A DNA stretch of 6,234 nucleotides from a bacterium (GTDB lineage: Bacteria > Verrucomicrobiota > Verrucomicrobiia > Limisphaerales > J093). Positions 1-6,234 of the stretch are shown piece by piece. The DNA lies in the NCBI GenBank assembly GCA_021784265.1, contig JAJXTA010000189.1, positions 1-6,234 of the forward strand, in the 5' to 3' direction. The notes beneath the pieces are model-generated. The model made no database searches. It was given only the letters and a program-made list of their open reading frames with translations, and had not been told where the DNA came from. The translations under genes were made by a program, and so were the position numbers. Position 1 is the stretch's first letter. Each line of letters begins with the position of its first letter.

Positions 1-1081
1 GCTGGAACACTTCCTCGCCCACCGCTTCGAGCGTGGCGCGGCCTTCGAGAATCCGGCCCGCGTCCACATCCATGTCCTCGGGCATGTGCCGAAAGGTCTC
101 GGGGTTGGCGCACACCTTGATGACCGGGGCGATGGCCGACCCAACCACTGAGCCCCGGCCGGTCGAGAAGAGGATAAGGTGGGAGCCGCAAGCGATGAGT
201 TCGGCGATCTCGGCGTTGTCGTTGATGTTGGCGAAGCCGAACCGGACCTCGCCATCCGGGACGACATCGAGGAGATAGAGGCCCTTGCCGGGGGGCGCCT
301 CGCCGGGCCGGACGATCCCGGCGATGGGGGCGTGTCCGCTCTTGCTGTAGGCGCCCATGGACTTCTCCTCGATGGTGGTCAGGCCGCCATCGGCGTTGCC
401 GGGGGCGAAACTCCCGTGCCCGAGGGTGGCATAGTGCCGGGCGGCCTTCTCGACCCGGGCGATGAGTTCGCCACGCAGCTCGGGCCGGGCCGCCCGCGCG
501 GCCATGACCTGCTCGCAACCAATCAGTTCGCCCGTTTCTTCGAACAGAACGGTGGCCTGGTGTTGGACCAGTTGGTCGAAGGCGCGGCCAATCGCGGGGT
601 TGGCCGTGATGCCGCTGGTTGCGTCAGACCCGCCGCAGATGGTGCCGACCACCAACTCGGCCGGGGTCATGAGCGCCCGCGGCACCGTGGCCAGGCCGGC
701 GAGGGTGTCCGCCACCCAGGCCCGCCCGGCGGCGATTGAGCGGCGCGTCCCGCCGCTATGTTGAATGATGATCGCCTGGACCGGCCGCCCCGAGGCCTGG
801 ATGTGCTCCGCCAGGTCCGTCCGGTTGAAGCTCTCGCACCCCAGGGAAACCAGGAGCACGCCGCCCACGTTCGGATGGGTGCAGAGTTGCCGCAGCATCC
901 GATGGGCGTAGGCGTTGGGAAAGCACCCGCCGAACCCGATCACATGCACCCCCGCCTCACGGAAGGGGCTGGCGATCTCCCGCGCCACGTGGTGGGCACA
1001 CTCGACCAGATAGGCGACGACGATGACGTTACGCACCCCTTTGCGGCCGTCGTGGCGCAAAAATCCGTAGATCTCAGCCAT
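1..1081 (-). CDS. UxaA-family dehydratase/lyase, large catalytic subunit (altronate/galactarate dehydratase or sulfolactate lyase SuyB-like), 3' end cut by window edge
   Basis: This frame is open for 360 codons from the ATG at 1081-1079 to the left edge, with no stop. SuyB-type subunits are roughly 390 residues, so I infer that only a few dozen are missing. The family matches D-galactarate dehydratase/altronate hydrolase. Visible motifs are HSGGT (108-112), GTICGGSDATSGITANPA (146-163), EETGELIG (181-188), EEKSMG (238-243), FSTGRGS (305-311), PVIKV (319-323) and PEDMDVDAGR (334-343). Family members are metal-dependent cytoplasmic enzymes that dehydrate sugar acids such as altronate or galactarate; the SuyAB branch instead removes sulfite from (2R)-sulfolactate. 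No signal peptide is seen, which fits the cytoplasm. The start overlaps the stop of the small-subunit gene (shared ATGGCTGA), so translation is probably coupled. The family is certain; the substrate cannot be read from the sequence, so no symbol is given. Confidence 0.93.
   Translation of the reverse strand, partial: MAEIYGFLRHDGRKGVRNVIVVAYLVECAHHVAREIASPFREAGVHVIGFGGCFPNAYAHRMLRQLCTHPNVGGVLLVSLGCESFNRTDLAEHIQASGRPVQAIIIQHSGGTRRSIAAGRAWVADTLAGLATVPRALMTPAELVVGTICGGSDATSGITANPAIGRAFDQLVQHQATVLFEETGELIGCEQVMAARAARPELRGELIARVEKAARHYATLGHGSFAPGNADGGLTTIEEKSMGAYSKSGHAPIAGIVRPGEAPPGKGLYLLDVVPDGEVRFGFANINDNAEIAELIACGSHLILFSTGRGSVVGSAIAPVIKVCANPETFRHMPEDMDVDAGRILEGRATLEAVGEEVFQ
1074..1081 (-). promoter_or_regulatory. 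8-nt gene overlap, likely translational coupling
   Basis: On the minus strand the string ATGGCTGA holds both the start codon of the large subunit and the stop codon of the small subunit. No good Shine-Dalgarno sequence precedes the ATG inside the small-subunit gene. I infer that ribosomes finishing the small subunit reinitiate here, as is usual for subunit pairs. Confidence 0.6.
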
Positions 1082-1415
1082 GCTGTTGGAAGTAATCCGA
1101 CTGGGTTTCGCGCAGGTAGGTGGGGAGGTAGTCGCTCCGCAGGTTGTGCAGGTGGACGTGCTCGCCCACGGCGATGGGGACGGTAGCCGAGCCGATGGCC
1201 ACGCCGTACTTGAACACCTGGCCGCCGGCGGGAATCGCGCAAGCCGCCACCTTGTGGCCCAGGGGAAGGCGCTGCGCCACCACCACCCGGTGGCCGGCCA
1301 CCTGGATCGTTTCGCCCGCCGCCAGCGGGCGGGTCACGGTCAACACATTGTCCCGCGGGTCCAGGCGGAGCAGACGCGCGTCGGTGACGACAGCCGGTTG
1401 CGGGGCGACATGCAT
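1074..1415 (-). CDS. UxaA-family small subunit, SAF domain (SuyA-like)
   Basis: This 113-residue protein is essentially one SAF domain, equivalent to the N-terminal part of single-chain UxaA/GarD or to the separate SuyA subunit. Diagnostic motifs are GHKVA (53-57), KYGVAIGSAT (69-78) and GEHVHLHNL (84-92). In the family this domain packs against the large subunit and contributes to the substrate/metal site. The first 25 or so residues are less typical and may be a variable extension. The ATG at 1415-1413 is chosen because the frame opens there and a GAGG lies 10 nt upstream on the minus strand; a somewhat later start is possible. The stop TGA at 1076-1074 overlaps the large-subunit ATG by 8 nt, which argues for a stoichiometric two-subunit enzyme made from one mRNA. 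It is divergently oriented from the peptidase gene. Confidence 0.9.
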   Translation of the reverse strand: MHVAPQPAVVTDARLLRLDPRDNVLTVTRPLAAGETIQVAGHRVVVAQRLPLGHKVAACAIPAGGQVFKYGVAIGSATVPIAVGEHVHLHNLRSDYLPTYLRETQSDYFQQHG

Positions 1416-1671
1416 CGGATACCGGCCTCAACCTGCCGTGAGTGGGGCGGGGGCGCAAGCGGTTTCCCGAGGGTGGATTGGGGCGGTGTGGCTCGGGTCG
1501 ATCGGGCCGCTGCCGGCGCCGGGCAGGGGGTGTTGCGCCAAGAGTCATGGTTACCCGAGCGCAGGGTATTGGCCCGGCCACCGGGCCGGTCCGCCCCGAC
1601 GCGGTTTGGGTTGCCGTGGGGTGGCGAATGTGGAGAATACGGGCCAAGCAAATCCCAACCAGAATCGAGGT
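1416..1671. other. Divergent intergenic region between UxaA-type pair and peptidase gene
   Basis: These 256 nt separate two divergent genes and must hold control signals for both sides unless a transcript enters from elsewhere. I see no credible protein in it: frames that cross it are extensions of the flanking genes without family-like sequence. The region is GC-rich with G-runs and one strong inverted repeat. The best plus-strand promoter guess (TTGCCG at 1611-1616, GAATAC at 1635-1640) is too weak to call. No riboswitch or clear operator is recognised. Confidence 0.6.
1568..1590. repeat. Inverted repeat / potential hairpin in divergent intergenic region
   Basis: GGCCCGG (1571-1577) and CCGGGCC (1581-1587) are perfect complements around a 3-nt CCA loop. 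As RNA on the plus strand, two U-G pairs and one A-U pair could extend the stem to 1568-1590. It lies about 80 nt before the peptidase start and has no T-run after it, so it is not a typical intrinsic terminator. It could be an operator-like palindrome, a 5' UTR hairpin or chance in GC-rich DNA. Confidence 0.4.
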
Positions 1672-4014
1672 ATGAGACAGCGGACAAGCCGGGCAGTGAG
1701 TAATGTCGTGGCGGTCATCGCCGGGGTGTGGGTGACCCTGGCGCCGCCGGTGTTGGGGGCGGCCCCCGAGACCGTCACCAATGGCGCGCCCCTGCTGGGG
1801 TTCACCGCCGCCGGGGCCGCGACCGAACGGGGTTGGGAGCGGCAGTTTGACGGCCAGCTCCAGCGGGAGGACCTGCGCCGTTGGATGAAGACCATGACCG
1901 CGCACCCCCACCACCTGGGGTCTCCTTTCGGCAAGGAGGTGGCCGAGTTCATCGCCACGCAGTTCCGCTCCTGGGGCTACGACACCACCATCGAGGAGTT
2001 CCAGGTCCTCTTCCCCACCCCCAAGACCCGCCGACTCGAGATGGTCGCCCCCAGCACCTATACCGCCCGCCTCGAGGAGCCGCCCCTGCCCCAAGACGCC
2101 ACGTCGGGCGAGACGAGCGAGCAGCTCCCCAGTTACAACGCCTACTCCGCCGATGGCGATGTGACCGGCCAACTGGTCTATGTTAACTACGGCATCCCCA
2201 AAGACTACGAAACGCTGGCCGAACGCGGGATCGACGTGACCGGACGGGTGGTGATCGCGCGTTACGGGGGCTCCTGGCGCGGGATCAAGCCCAAGGTCGC
2301 CGCCGAGCATGGCGCCGTGGGCTGCCTCATTTACTCGGACCCGCGGGACGACGGCTATTTCCAAGGGGACGTCTATCCCCAAGGGGCCTGGCGCAACGCC
2401 GACGGCGTGCAGCGGGGCTCGGTGGCCGACATGCCCCTCTACCCCGGCGATCCCTTGACCCCGGGGGTCGGCGCCACCAAGGACGCCCAGCGGCTCTCTT
2501 TGGCCGACGCCCGGACCTTGACCCGGATTCCCGTCCTGCCCATCTCGTACTCGGATGCGCTGCCGCTGCTGCGGGCGCTGACCAACGGGCCGGTCGCCCC
2601 GGCGGCCTGGCGGGGGGCCTTGCCCCTGACCTATCACCTGGGGCCAGGACCGGCAACGGTCCACCTGCAAGTGGCGTCCCAGTGGGATCAAGCCCCCGCC
2701 CGCGATATCATCGCCCGCCTGCCTGGCACGGACGCCCCCGACGAATGGATCATCCGCGGCAACCACCACGACGCCTGGGTCTGCGGCGCCGAAGACCCCA
2801 TCAGCGGCACCGTCACCTTGTTGGAGGAAGCCCGGGCCCTCAGCGAGTTGGTCCGCGCCGGCTGGCATCCCAAGCGGACCATCCTGTTCACGGTCTGGGA
2901 CGGGGAGGAGCCGGGCCTGCTCGGTTCGACCGAATGGGCGGAAACCCACGCCGACGAGCTGCGCGCCAAGGCGGTCGCCTACATCAACACCGACGGCAAT
3001 GGCCGCGGCTTTTTCGGCGCGGAAGGGTCCCACACCCTCGAGAAACTCGTCAACGAGGTCGCCCGTGACGTGATCGACCCGGAGCGGGGCGTGAGTGTCT
3101 TCGAGCGGTTGCGCGCCTACCGCCTGGTCAAGGGGAGCGACGAGGAAAAGCGCGAGGCCCGGACCCGGACCGACCTGCGCATCACCGCGCTGGGTTCCGG
3201 CTCGGATTACACCCCGTTTCTCCAGCACCTGGGGATCGCCGCGCTCAACCTTGGTTACGGGGGCGAGAGTGAGGGCGGCGCCTATCACTCGATCTACGAT
3301 TCGTTTGACCATTACACCCGCTTTGGCGATCCGCACTTCGATTACGGCATCGCCTTGGCTCAGACCGACGGGCGCGTGCTCCTGCGCCTGGCCAACGCCA
3401 CCGTGTTGCCGTTCGACTTCACTGACCTGGCCGACACCCTGGGCGTCTATGTGCGGGAGGTGCAGAAGCAGGCCGACGACCTGCGGGACCAGACCCGCGA
3501 CCGCAACCAGCAAATCCACGATCACACCCTCACCCTGGTGGCCGATCCGACCGAGCCCTATGTCGTGCCCGCGCCCAAGTCGCCCGTGCCCTTCTTCGAC
3601 TTCGCGCCCCTGCAAAACGCCCTGGCCCGGCTCCAGAACAGCGCGCAGGACTACCAGGCCGCCATGAGCCAAGCGGGGGCCCACGGTTTAACCCTGGACC
3701 GGCCGACCAGCCGACAACTTGACGGCCTGCTCATGCAAACGGAGCGGAAGATGACCTCCGCCGCCGGCCTCCCGCGCCGGCCCTGGTACCAGCACCTCAT
3801 CTACGCTCCCGGCTTCTACACCGGCTACGGGGTCAAGACCTTGCCCGGCGTGCGCGAGGCCATCGAGGAGCGCACCTGGGCCGAGGTGGACCCGCAGGTC
3901 AAGAACGTTGCCAACGCGATCGACGCGGTCGCCGCCCAGATCGACCGGGCCGCCGCCGTGCTGCGCGGCGCCGCGGCCGCGCGGCCCGCAACGGCCTCAG
4001 CTCAGTCCAATTAA
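1672..4014 (+). CDS. Secreted M28B zinc metallopeptidase, glutamate carboxypeptidase II (PSMA)-like
   Basis: This 780-residue exported peptidase has the full M28B layout: signal peptide (1-30, basic start, hydrophobic 11-29, LGA-A cleavage region), a protease domain interrupted by a PA domain (about 155-330, with GRVVIARYG at 191-199 and YSDP at 221-224), and a C-terminal transferrin-receptor-type dimerisation domain (about 590-770). By alignment from memory with human PSMA, the zinc ligands are H365, D375 (bridging), E413, D441 and H539, with E412 as catalytic base (WDGEEPG motif); their spacing matches the human enzyme. It should therefore be an active co-catalytic di-zinc exopeptidase removing residues from peptides outside the cytoplasm. 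The ATG at 1672 gives a good signal peptide, although GAGG lies only 1 nt before it; GTG at 1630 or 1708 are alternatives. The frame runs open upstream to 1144, but that part overlaps the divergent gene and looks non-coding. GH97 follows after 20 nt. Confidence 0.95.
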   Translation: MRQRTSRAVSNVVAVIAGVWVTLAPPVLGAAPETVTNGAPLLGFTAAGAATERGWERQFDGQLQREDLRRWMKTMTAHPHHLGSPFGKEVAEFIATQFRSWGYDTTIEEFQVLFPTPKTRRLEMVAPSTYTARLEEPPLPQDATSGETSEQLPSYNAYSADGDVTGQLVYVNYGIPKDYETLAERGIDVTGRVVIARYGGSWRGIKPKVAAEHGAVGCLIYSDPRDDGYFQGDVYPQGAWRNADGVQRGSVADMPLYPGDPLTPGVGATKDAQRLSLADARTLTRIPVLPISYSDALPLLRALTNGPVAPAAWRGALPLTYHLGPGPATVHLQVASQWDQAPARDIIARLPGTDAPDEWIIRGNHHDAWVCGAEDPISGTVTLLEEARALSELVRAGWHPKRTILFTVWDGEEPGLLGSTEWAETHADELRAKAVAYINTDGNGRGFFGAEGSHTLEKLVNEVARDVIDPERGVSVFERLRAYRLVKGSDEEKREARTRTDLRITALGSGSDYTPFLQHLGIAALNLGYGGESEGGAYHSIYDSFDHYTRFGDPHFDYGIALAQTDGRVLLRLANATVLPFDFTDLADTLGVYVREVQKQADDLRDQTRDRNQQIHDHTLTLVADPTEPYVVPAPKSPVPFFDFAPLQNALARLQNSAQDYQAAMSQAGAHGLTLDRPTSRQLDGLLMQTERKMTSAAGLPRRPWYQHLIYAPGFYTGYGVKTLPGVREAIEERTWAEVDPQVKNVANAIDAVAAQIDRAAAVLRGAAAARPATASAQSN

Positions 4015-4034
4015 GCCCGTCTTAGGCCCGGGAT

Positions 4035-6014
4035 ATGTTCCGCACCCTCCTCGCGCTCTTGGTGGTGAGCGGCACCCTGCGCGCCGCCGCCCCCCTCGCG
4101 GTAGCTTCGCCTGACGGACAGCTTGTGGTCCGGCTCAGCCTGCCCGGCGCACCTCAAGGGGGTCTTGGTCTGGCTATTGAGCGGCAGCGCCACGCGCTGG
4201 TCACGGCCGACCTGGGTTGGTGCATCGGCGGGACCGACCTCCTCGCCGAACCAAAAGCAGTCGGCGTCCAGTCGCGCGCGTCCGATTCGACCTACCGCGT
4301 CCCGTTCGGCAAGAACAACCCGATCCGCGATCATTTCCGGGAACTCACCGTTGACCTCGAGAGCACCGGGCGCCCGGCCTACCGGTTCGAGCTCGTCATT
4401 CGCGCCTACGACGACGGGGTGGCGTTCCGCTATGTCCTGCCGCCCCAGGCGGGCGGCGAGACGGTCGAGGTCACCGACGAGCCGACCCGCTTCCACTTGG
4501 CGGGCGACCAGCGCTGCTGGCCGCTCTATCGCGAGAGTTACACCACCTCGCACGAGGGCCGCTACCGTCCCGCGCCCGCCACGGAGCTGGCGACCAACCA
4601 GCTCATCGATCTGCCCTTGTTGGCCGAATACGCCAACGGTGTGGCGGTCGCCTTTGCCGAAGCCGGGTTGACGGATTACGCCGGTCTTTATCTCAAGGCC
4701 GAAGCGACCGACTCATCGCGCCGCCTCCGTTGCGATTTATCGCCTCTGCCGGGTCAGCGCCGGGTGAAGGTCCGGGCCACCCTCCCGCTGGCCACGCCCT
4801 GGCGGGTGTGGTTGGTCGGGGCGGCCCCGGGCCGGCTCCTCGAGTCCAATCTCCTGGGCAACCTCAACCCGCCGTGCGCCATCGCCGACACCTCCTGGAT
4901 CAAGCCGGGCAAGGCCTCCTTTTATTGGTGGAGCGGGGTCCAGGAACCGTTCGACGTGCCGCAGGCGGTCCAATGGGAGAAAGCGTACATCGATTTCTGC
5001 GCGCGGAGCGGGTTCGCCTTTCACACGGTGATTGGCACGGAGGGCGACCACCCCTGGTATTACCAGAGCCGCGCGGGCTACGATCCGCCCGGGCCGGACG
5101 CCGACCTGACCCGGCCCCGAACCGGTTTTCCCCTCGAAGACGTGATCGCTTACGGGCGGCGGAAGGGGATCGGCATCCGGGTCTGGGTGGATCAGAAGGC
5201 GCTTTGGGGGTGCCTCGAGCCCGCCTTCACCCAGTACGAAAAATGGGGGTTGGCGGGTTTGATGGTCGATTTCCTGGACCGCAACGATCAAGAGATGGTG
5301 CGGTTCGCGCACGCCGTGCTCGAATCCGCCGCCCGCCACCATCTGAACCTCCAGTTTCACGGGGTTTGGGCCCCCACGGGCTTGAGTCGCACCTATCCCA
5401 ACCTCATGAACCACGAAGGCGTGCTCAACCTGGAGTATCTGAAGTGGTCGGATCGCTGCGCGCCGGAGCACGATGTCACGGTGCCGTTCACCCGCATGGT
5501 GGCGGGGCCGATGGATTATCACTTGGGCGGCTTCCGCGGCGCGACCCGGGCGGGCTTTGCGCCGCGCAACCTCAAACCCGTGGTCTTCGGCACCCGCTGC
5601 CTCATGCTGGCGATGTACGTGGTCTATGAAAACCCCATGCCAATGGTCTGCGATACGCCCGACACCTACGCCGGCCAACCCGGCTTCGACTTCCTTTGCG
5701 CGGTCCCCACGACCTGGGACGAAACCCGCGTCCTGCAAGGCGAAGTGGGCAACGACATTGTGGTCGCCCGCCGCCACGGCGCCGGCTGGTATGTCGGCGC
5801 CATGACCGACTGGACCCCGCGCACCCTCTCCGTGCCGCTGAGCTTCCTGCCCCCCGGCCGATACCAGGTTGAAGCCTGGGCCGATGCCCTGGACTCGCCC
5901 GATCCCAACCAATTGGTCTTCCGCAAACAGACGCTGACCTCACGCGACACCCTCGAGCTGCGCTTGGCCGGCGGTGGCGGGCAGGTCTTGCGTATCACCC
6001 CGGTCCGCCGGTGA
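4035..6014 (+). CDS. Secreted GH97 alpha-glycosidase, retaining type (alpha-galactosidase-like)
   Basis: This complete 659-residue GH97 protein has a signal peptide (1-19, cleavage near RAAA-P), an N-terminal beta-sandwich domain (about 20-275), a (beta/alpha)8 catalytic domain (about 285-565) and a small C-terminal beta domain (about 570-657). GH97 contains inverting alpha-glucosidases (SusB) and retaining alpha-galactosidases (BtGH97b). Here D412 in the MVDFLDRNDQ motif sits where retaining members have their nucleophile. E467 lies exactly 55 residues later, the same spacing as Asp415 and Glu470 reported for BtGH97b. Other family motifs are FHGVWAPTG (441-449), RTYPN (452-456) and PFTRMVAGPMDY (484-495). 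It probably releases alpha-linked galactose or a similar sugar outside the cytoplasm; the exact sugar is inferred. A weak AGG lies 8 nt before the ATG. It starts 20 nt after the peptidase gene and is probably co-transcribed with it. Confidence 0.95.
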   Translation: MFRTLLALLVVSGTLRAAAPLAVASPDGQLVVRLSLPGAPQGGLGLAIERQRHALVTADLGWCIGGTDLLAEPKAVGVQSRASDSTYRVPFGKNNPIRDHFRELTVDLESTGRPAYRFELVIRAYDDGVAFRYVLPPQAGGETVEVTDEPTRFHLAGDQRCWPLYRESYTTSHEGRYRPAPATELATNQLIDLPLLAEYANGVAVAFAEAGLTDYAGLYLKAEATDSSRRLRCDLSPLPGQRRVKVRATLPLATPWRVWLVGAAPGRLLESNLLGNLNPPCAIADTSWIKPGKASFYWWSGVQEPFDVPQAVQWEKAYIDFCARSGFAFHTVIGTEGDHPWYYQSRAGYDPPGPDADLTRPRTGFPLEDVIAYGRRKGIGIRVWVDQKALWGCLEPAFTQYEKWGLAGLMVDFLDRNDQEMVRFAHAVLESAARHHLNLQFHGVWAPTGLSRTYPNLMNHEGVLNLEYLKWSDRCAPEHDVTVPFTRMVAGPMDYHLGGFRGATRAGFAPRNLKPVVFGTRCLMLAMYVVYENPMPMVCDTPDTYAGQPGFDFLCAVPTTWDETRVLQGEVGNDIVVARRHGAGWYVGAMTDWTPRTLSVPLSFLPPGRYQVEAWADALDSPDPNQLVFRKQTLTSRDTLELRLAGGGGQVLRITPVRR

Positions 6015-6028
6015 GGCGGCGGCGAACG

Positions 6029-6048
6029 CGGTTGCCCAACGGCAACCG
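6029..6048. terminator. Hairpin between convergent genes, possible bidirectional terminator
   Basis: CGGTTGCC (6029-6036) and GGCAACCG (6041-6048) form a perfect 8-bp stem with a CAAC loop. It lies 14 nt after the GH97 stop and 10 nt after the stop of the convergent minus-strand gene, which is where a shared terminator would be. No T-run follows on either strand, so intrinsic termination is not certain; it may instead protect 3' ends or assist factor-dependent termination. Confidence 0.55.
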
Positions 6049-6058
6049 AGGCCGGCGC

Positions 6059-6234
6059 TCAGGGCGTGACGGTCCGATAGAAGAAGCGATTCGTCGAGAC
6101 CGAAGCCGGGTCTGAGAAGACTTGGGGATCGCTCCCGCCAACGACATTCGTCCACGACGTCCAGGTCTTGAGGTCGGGCGAACGCTCGATCCGCAGACGA
6201 CTTCCTGGAGCCGGATTCACGAGAAGTTGGAGCG
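6059..6234 (-). CDS. C-terminal end of a large exported protein with verrucomicrobial C-terminal module (partial)
   Basis: The frame enters from the right edge and stops at TGA 6061-6059; 57 residues are visible and the start lies outside the window. It reads LQLLVNPAPGSRLRIERSPD, then LKTWTSW, a short linker, FSDPAS and a final NRFFYRTVTP. This pattern (a beta-strand, 'S-x-D-L-x-x-W', a 'D-P' turn and an F-Y-R ending) is a C-terminal module I recognise from many large secreted or surface proteins of Pedosphaera/Limisphaera-like Verrucomicrobia. Its function is not established; its constant C-terminal position suggests a role in surface display or sorting, or an accessory beta domain. The catalytic or binding part of the protein is not in the window. 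It converges on the GH97 gene with a 44-nt gap. The assignment rests on motif pattern only. Confidence 0.75.
   Translation of the reverse strand, partial: LQLLVNPAPGSRLRIERSPDLKTWTSWTNVVGGSDPQVFSDPASVSTNRFFYRTVTP

Noticed and set aside
179..1186. Several plus-strand open frames over the left region (for example 179-739 and 758-1186)
   Set aside because: They are antisense to the UxaA-type large subunit, whose motifs run continuously on the minus strand, and their translations look like no protein family.
1513..1522. 10-bp palindrome CCGGCGCCGG
   Set aside because: Short GC-only palindromes arise often in DNA of this composition, and nothing else supports a site here.
1611..1640. Possible sigma70 promoter (TTGCCG, then GAATAC) before the peptidase
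   Set aside because: The -35 is fair but the -10 matches consensus poorly; such matches are expected by chance in this region.
1144..1671. Upstream in-frame extension of the peptidase reading frame
   Set aside because: It overlaps the divergent SAF-domain gene antisense, gives no family-like sequence and would place the clear signal peptide internally.
940..3684. A 914-codon open frame on the minus strand across the intergenic region and most of the peptidase gene
   Set aside because: It is antisense to a peptidase with complete catalytic motifs. Its product is a low-complexity mix rich in G, R, P, V and A with no family motif, as expected from the third-position GC bias of the opposite strand.
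4737..5912. A 391-codon open frame on the minus strand inside the GH97 gene
   Set aside because: It is fully antisense to the GH97 catalytic domain, shows no recognisable domain and is explained by high GC lowering stop-codon frequency.

Overview
The window is GC-rich, densely coding bacterial chromosome. The best lineage clue is the gene fragment at the right edge. Its last 57 residues match the short C-terminal module ('S-P-D-L-x-x-W ... F-F-Y-R' ending) that is very common on large exported proteins of Verrucomicrobia, especially the Pedosphaera/Limisphaera group. The exported M28B peptidase and GH97 glycosidase fit a polysaccharide- and protein-degrading verrucomicrobial heterotroph. This assignment is inferred from gene content and is not proven.

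Layout, left to right. (1) Positions 1-1415, minus strand: a two-gene unit encoding the two halves of a UxaA/GarD/SuyAB-type dehydratase or lyase. The small SAF-domain subunit (1074-1415) comes first and overlaps the large catalytic subunit (1-1081, cut by the left edge) by 8 nt. (2) Positions 1416-1671: a 256-nt divergent intergenic region with one perfect inverted repeat and no convincing promoter. (3) Positions 1672-4014, plus strand: a complete secreted M28B metallopeptidase related to glutamate carboxypeptidase II (PSMA). All zinc ligands are present, but the pocket that gives the human enzyme its glutamate preference is not conserved. (4) Positions 4035-6014, plus strand, 20 nt further on: a complete secreted GH97 alpha-glycosidase of the retaining type. 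(5) Positions 6015-6058: a short convergent gap filled by a perfect 8-bp hairpin. (6) Positions 6059-6234, minus strand: the 3' end of the protein carrying the verrucomicrobial C-terminal module.

How the genes may work together: the peptidase and glycosidase are probably co-transcribed and both appear to be exported, so they would act outside the cytoplasm on peptides and on alpha-linked sugars (possibly alpha-galactosides). The divergent UxaA-type pair is cytoplasmic and would dehydrate a sugar acid or cleave a related 2-hydroxy acid. A shared catabolic theme is plausible, but the sequence does not show a common substrate. I found no mobile element, CRISPR array, tRNA or rRNA, and nothing that clearly marks an undescribed system. 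The most useful leads are the unassigned substrates of the peptidase and of the UxaA-type pair.
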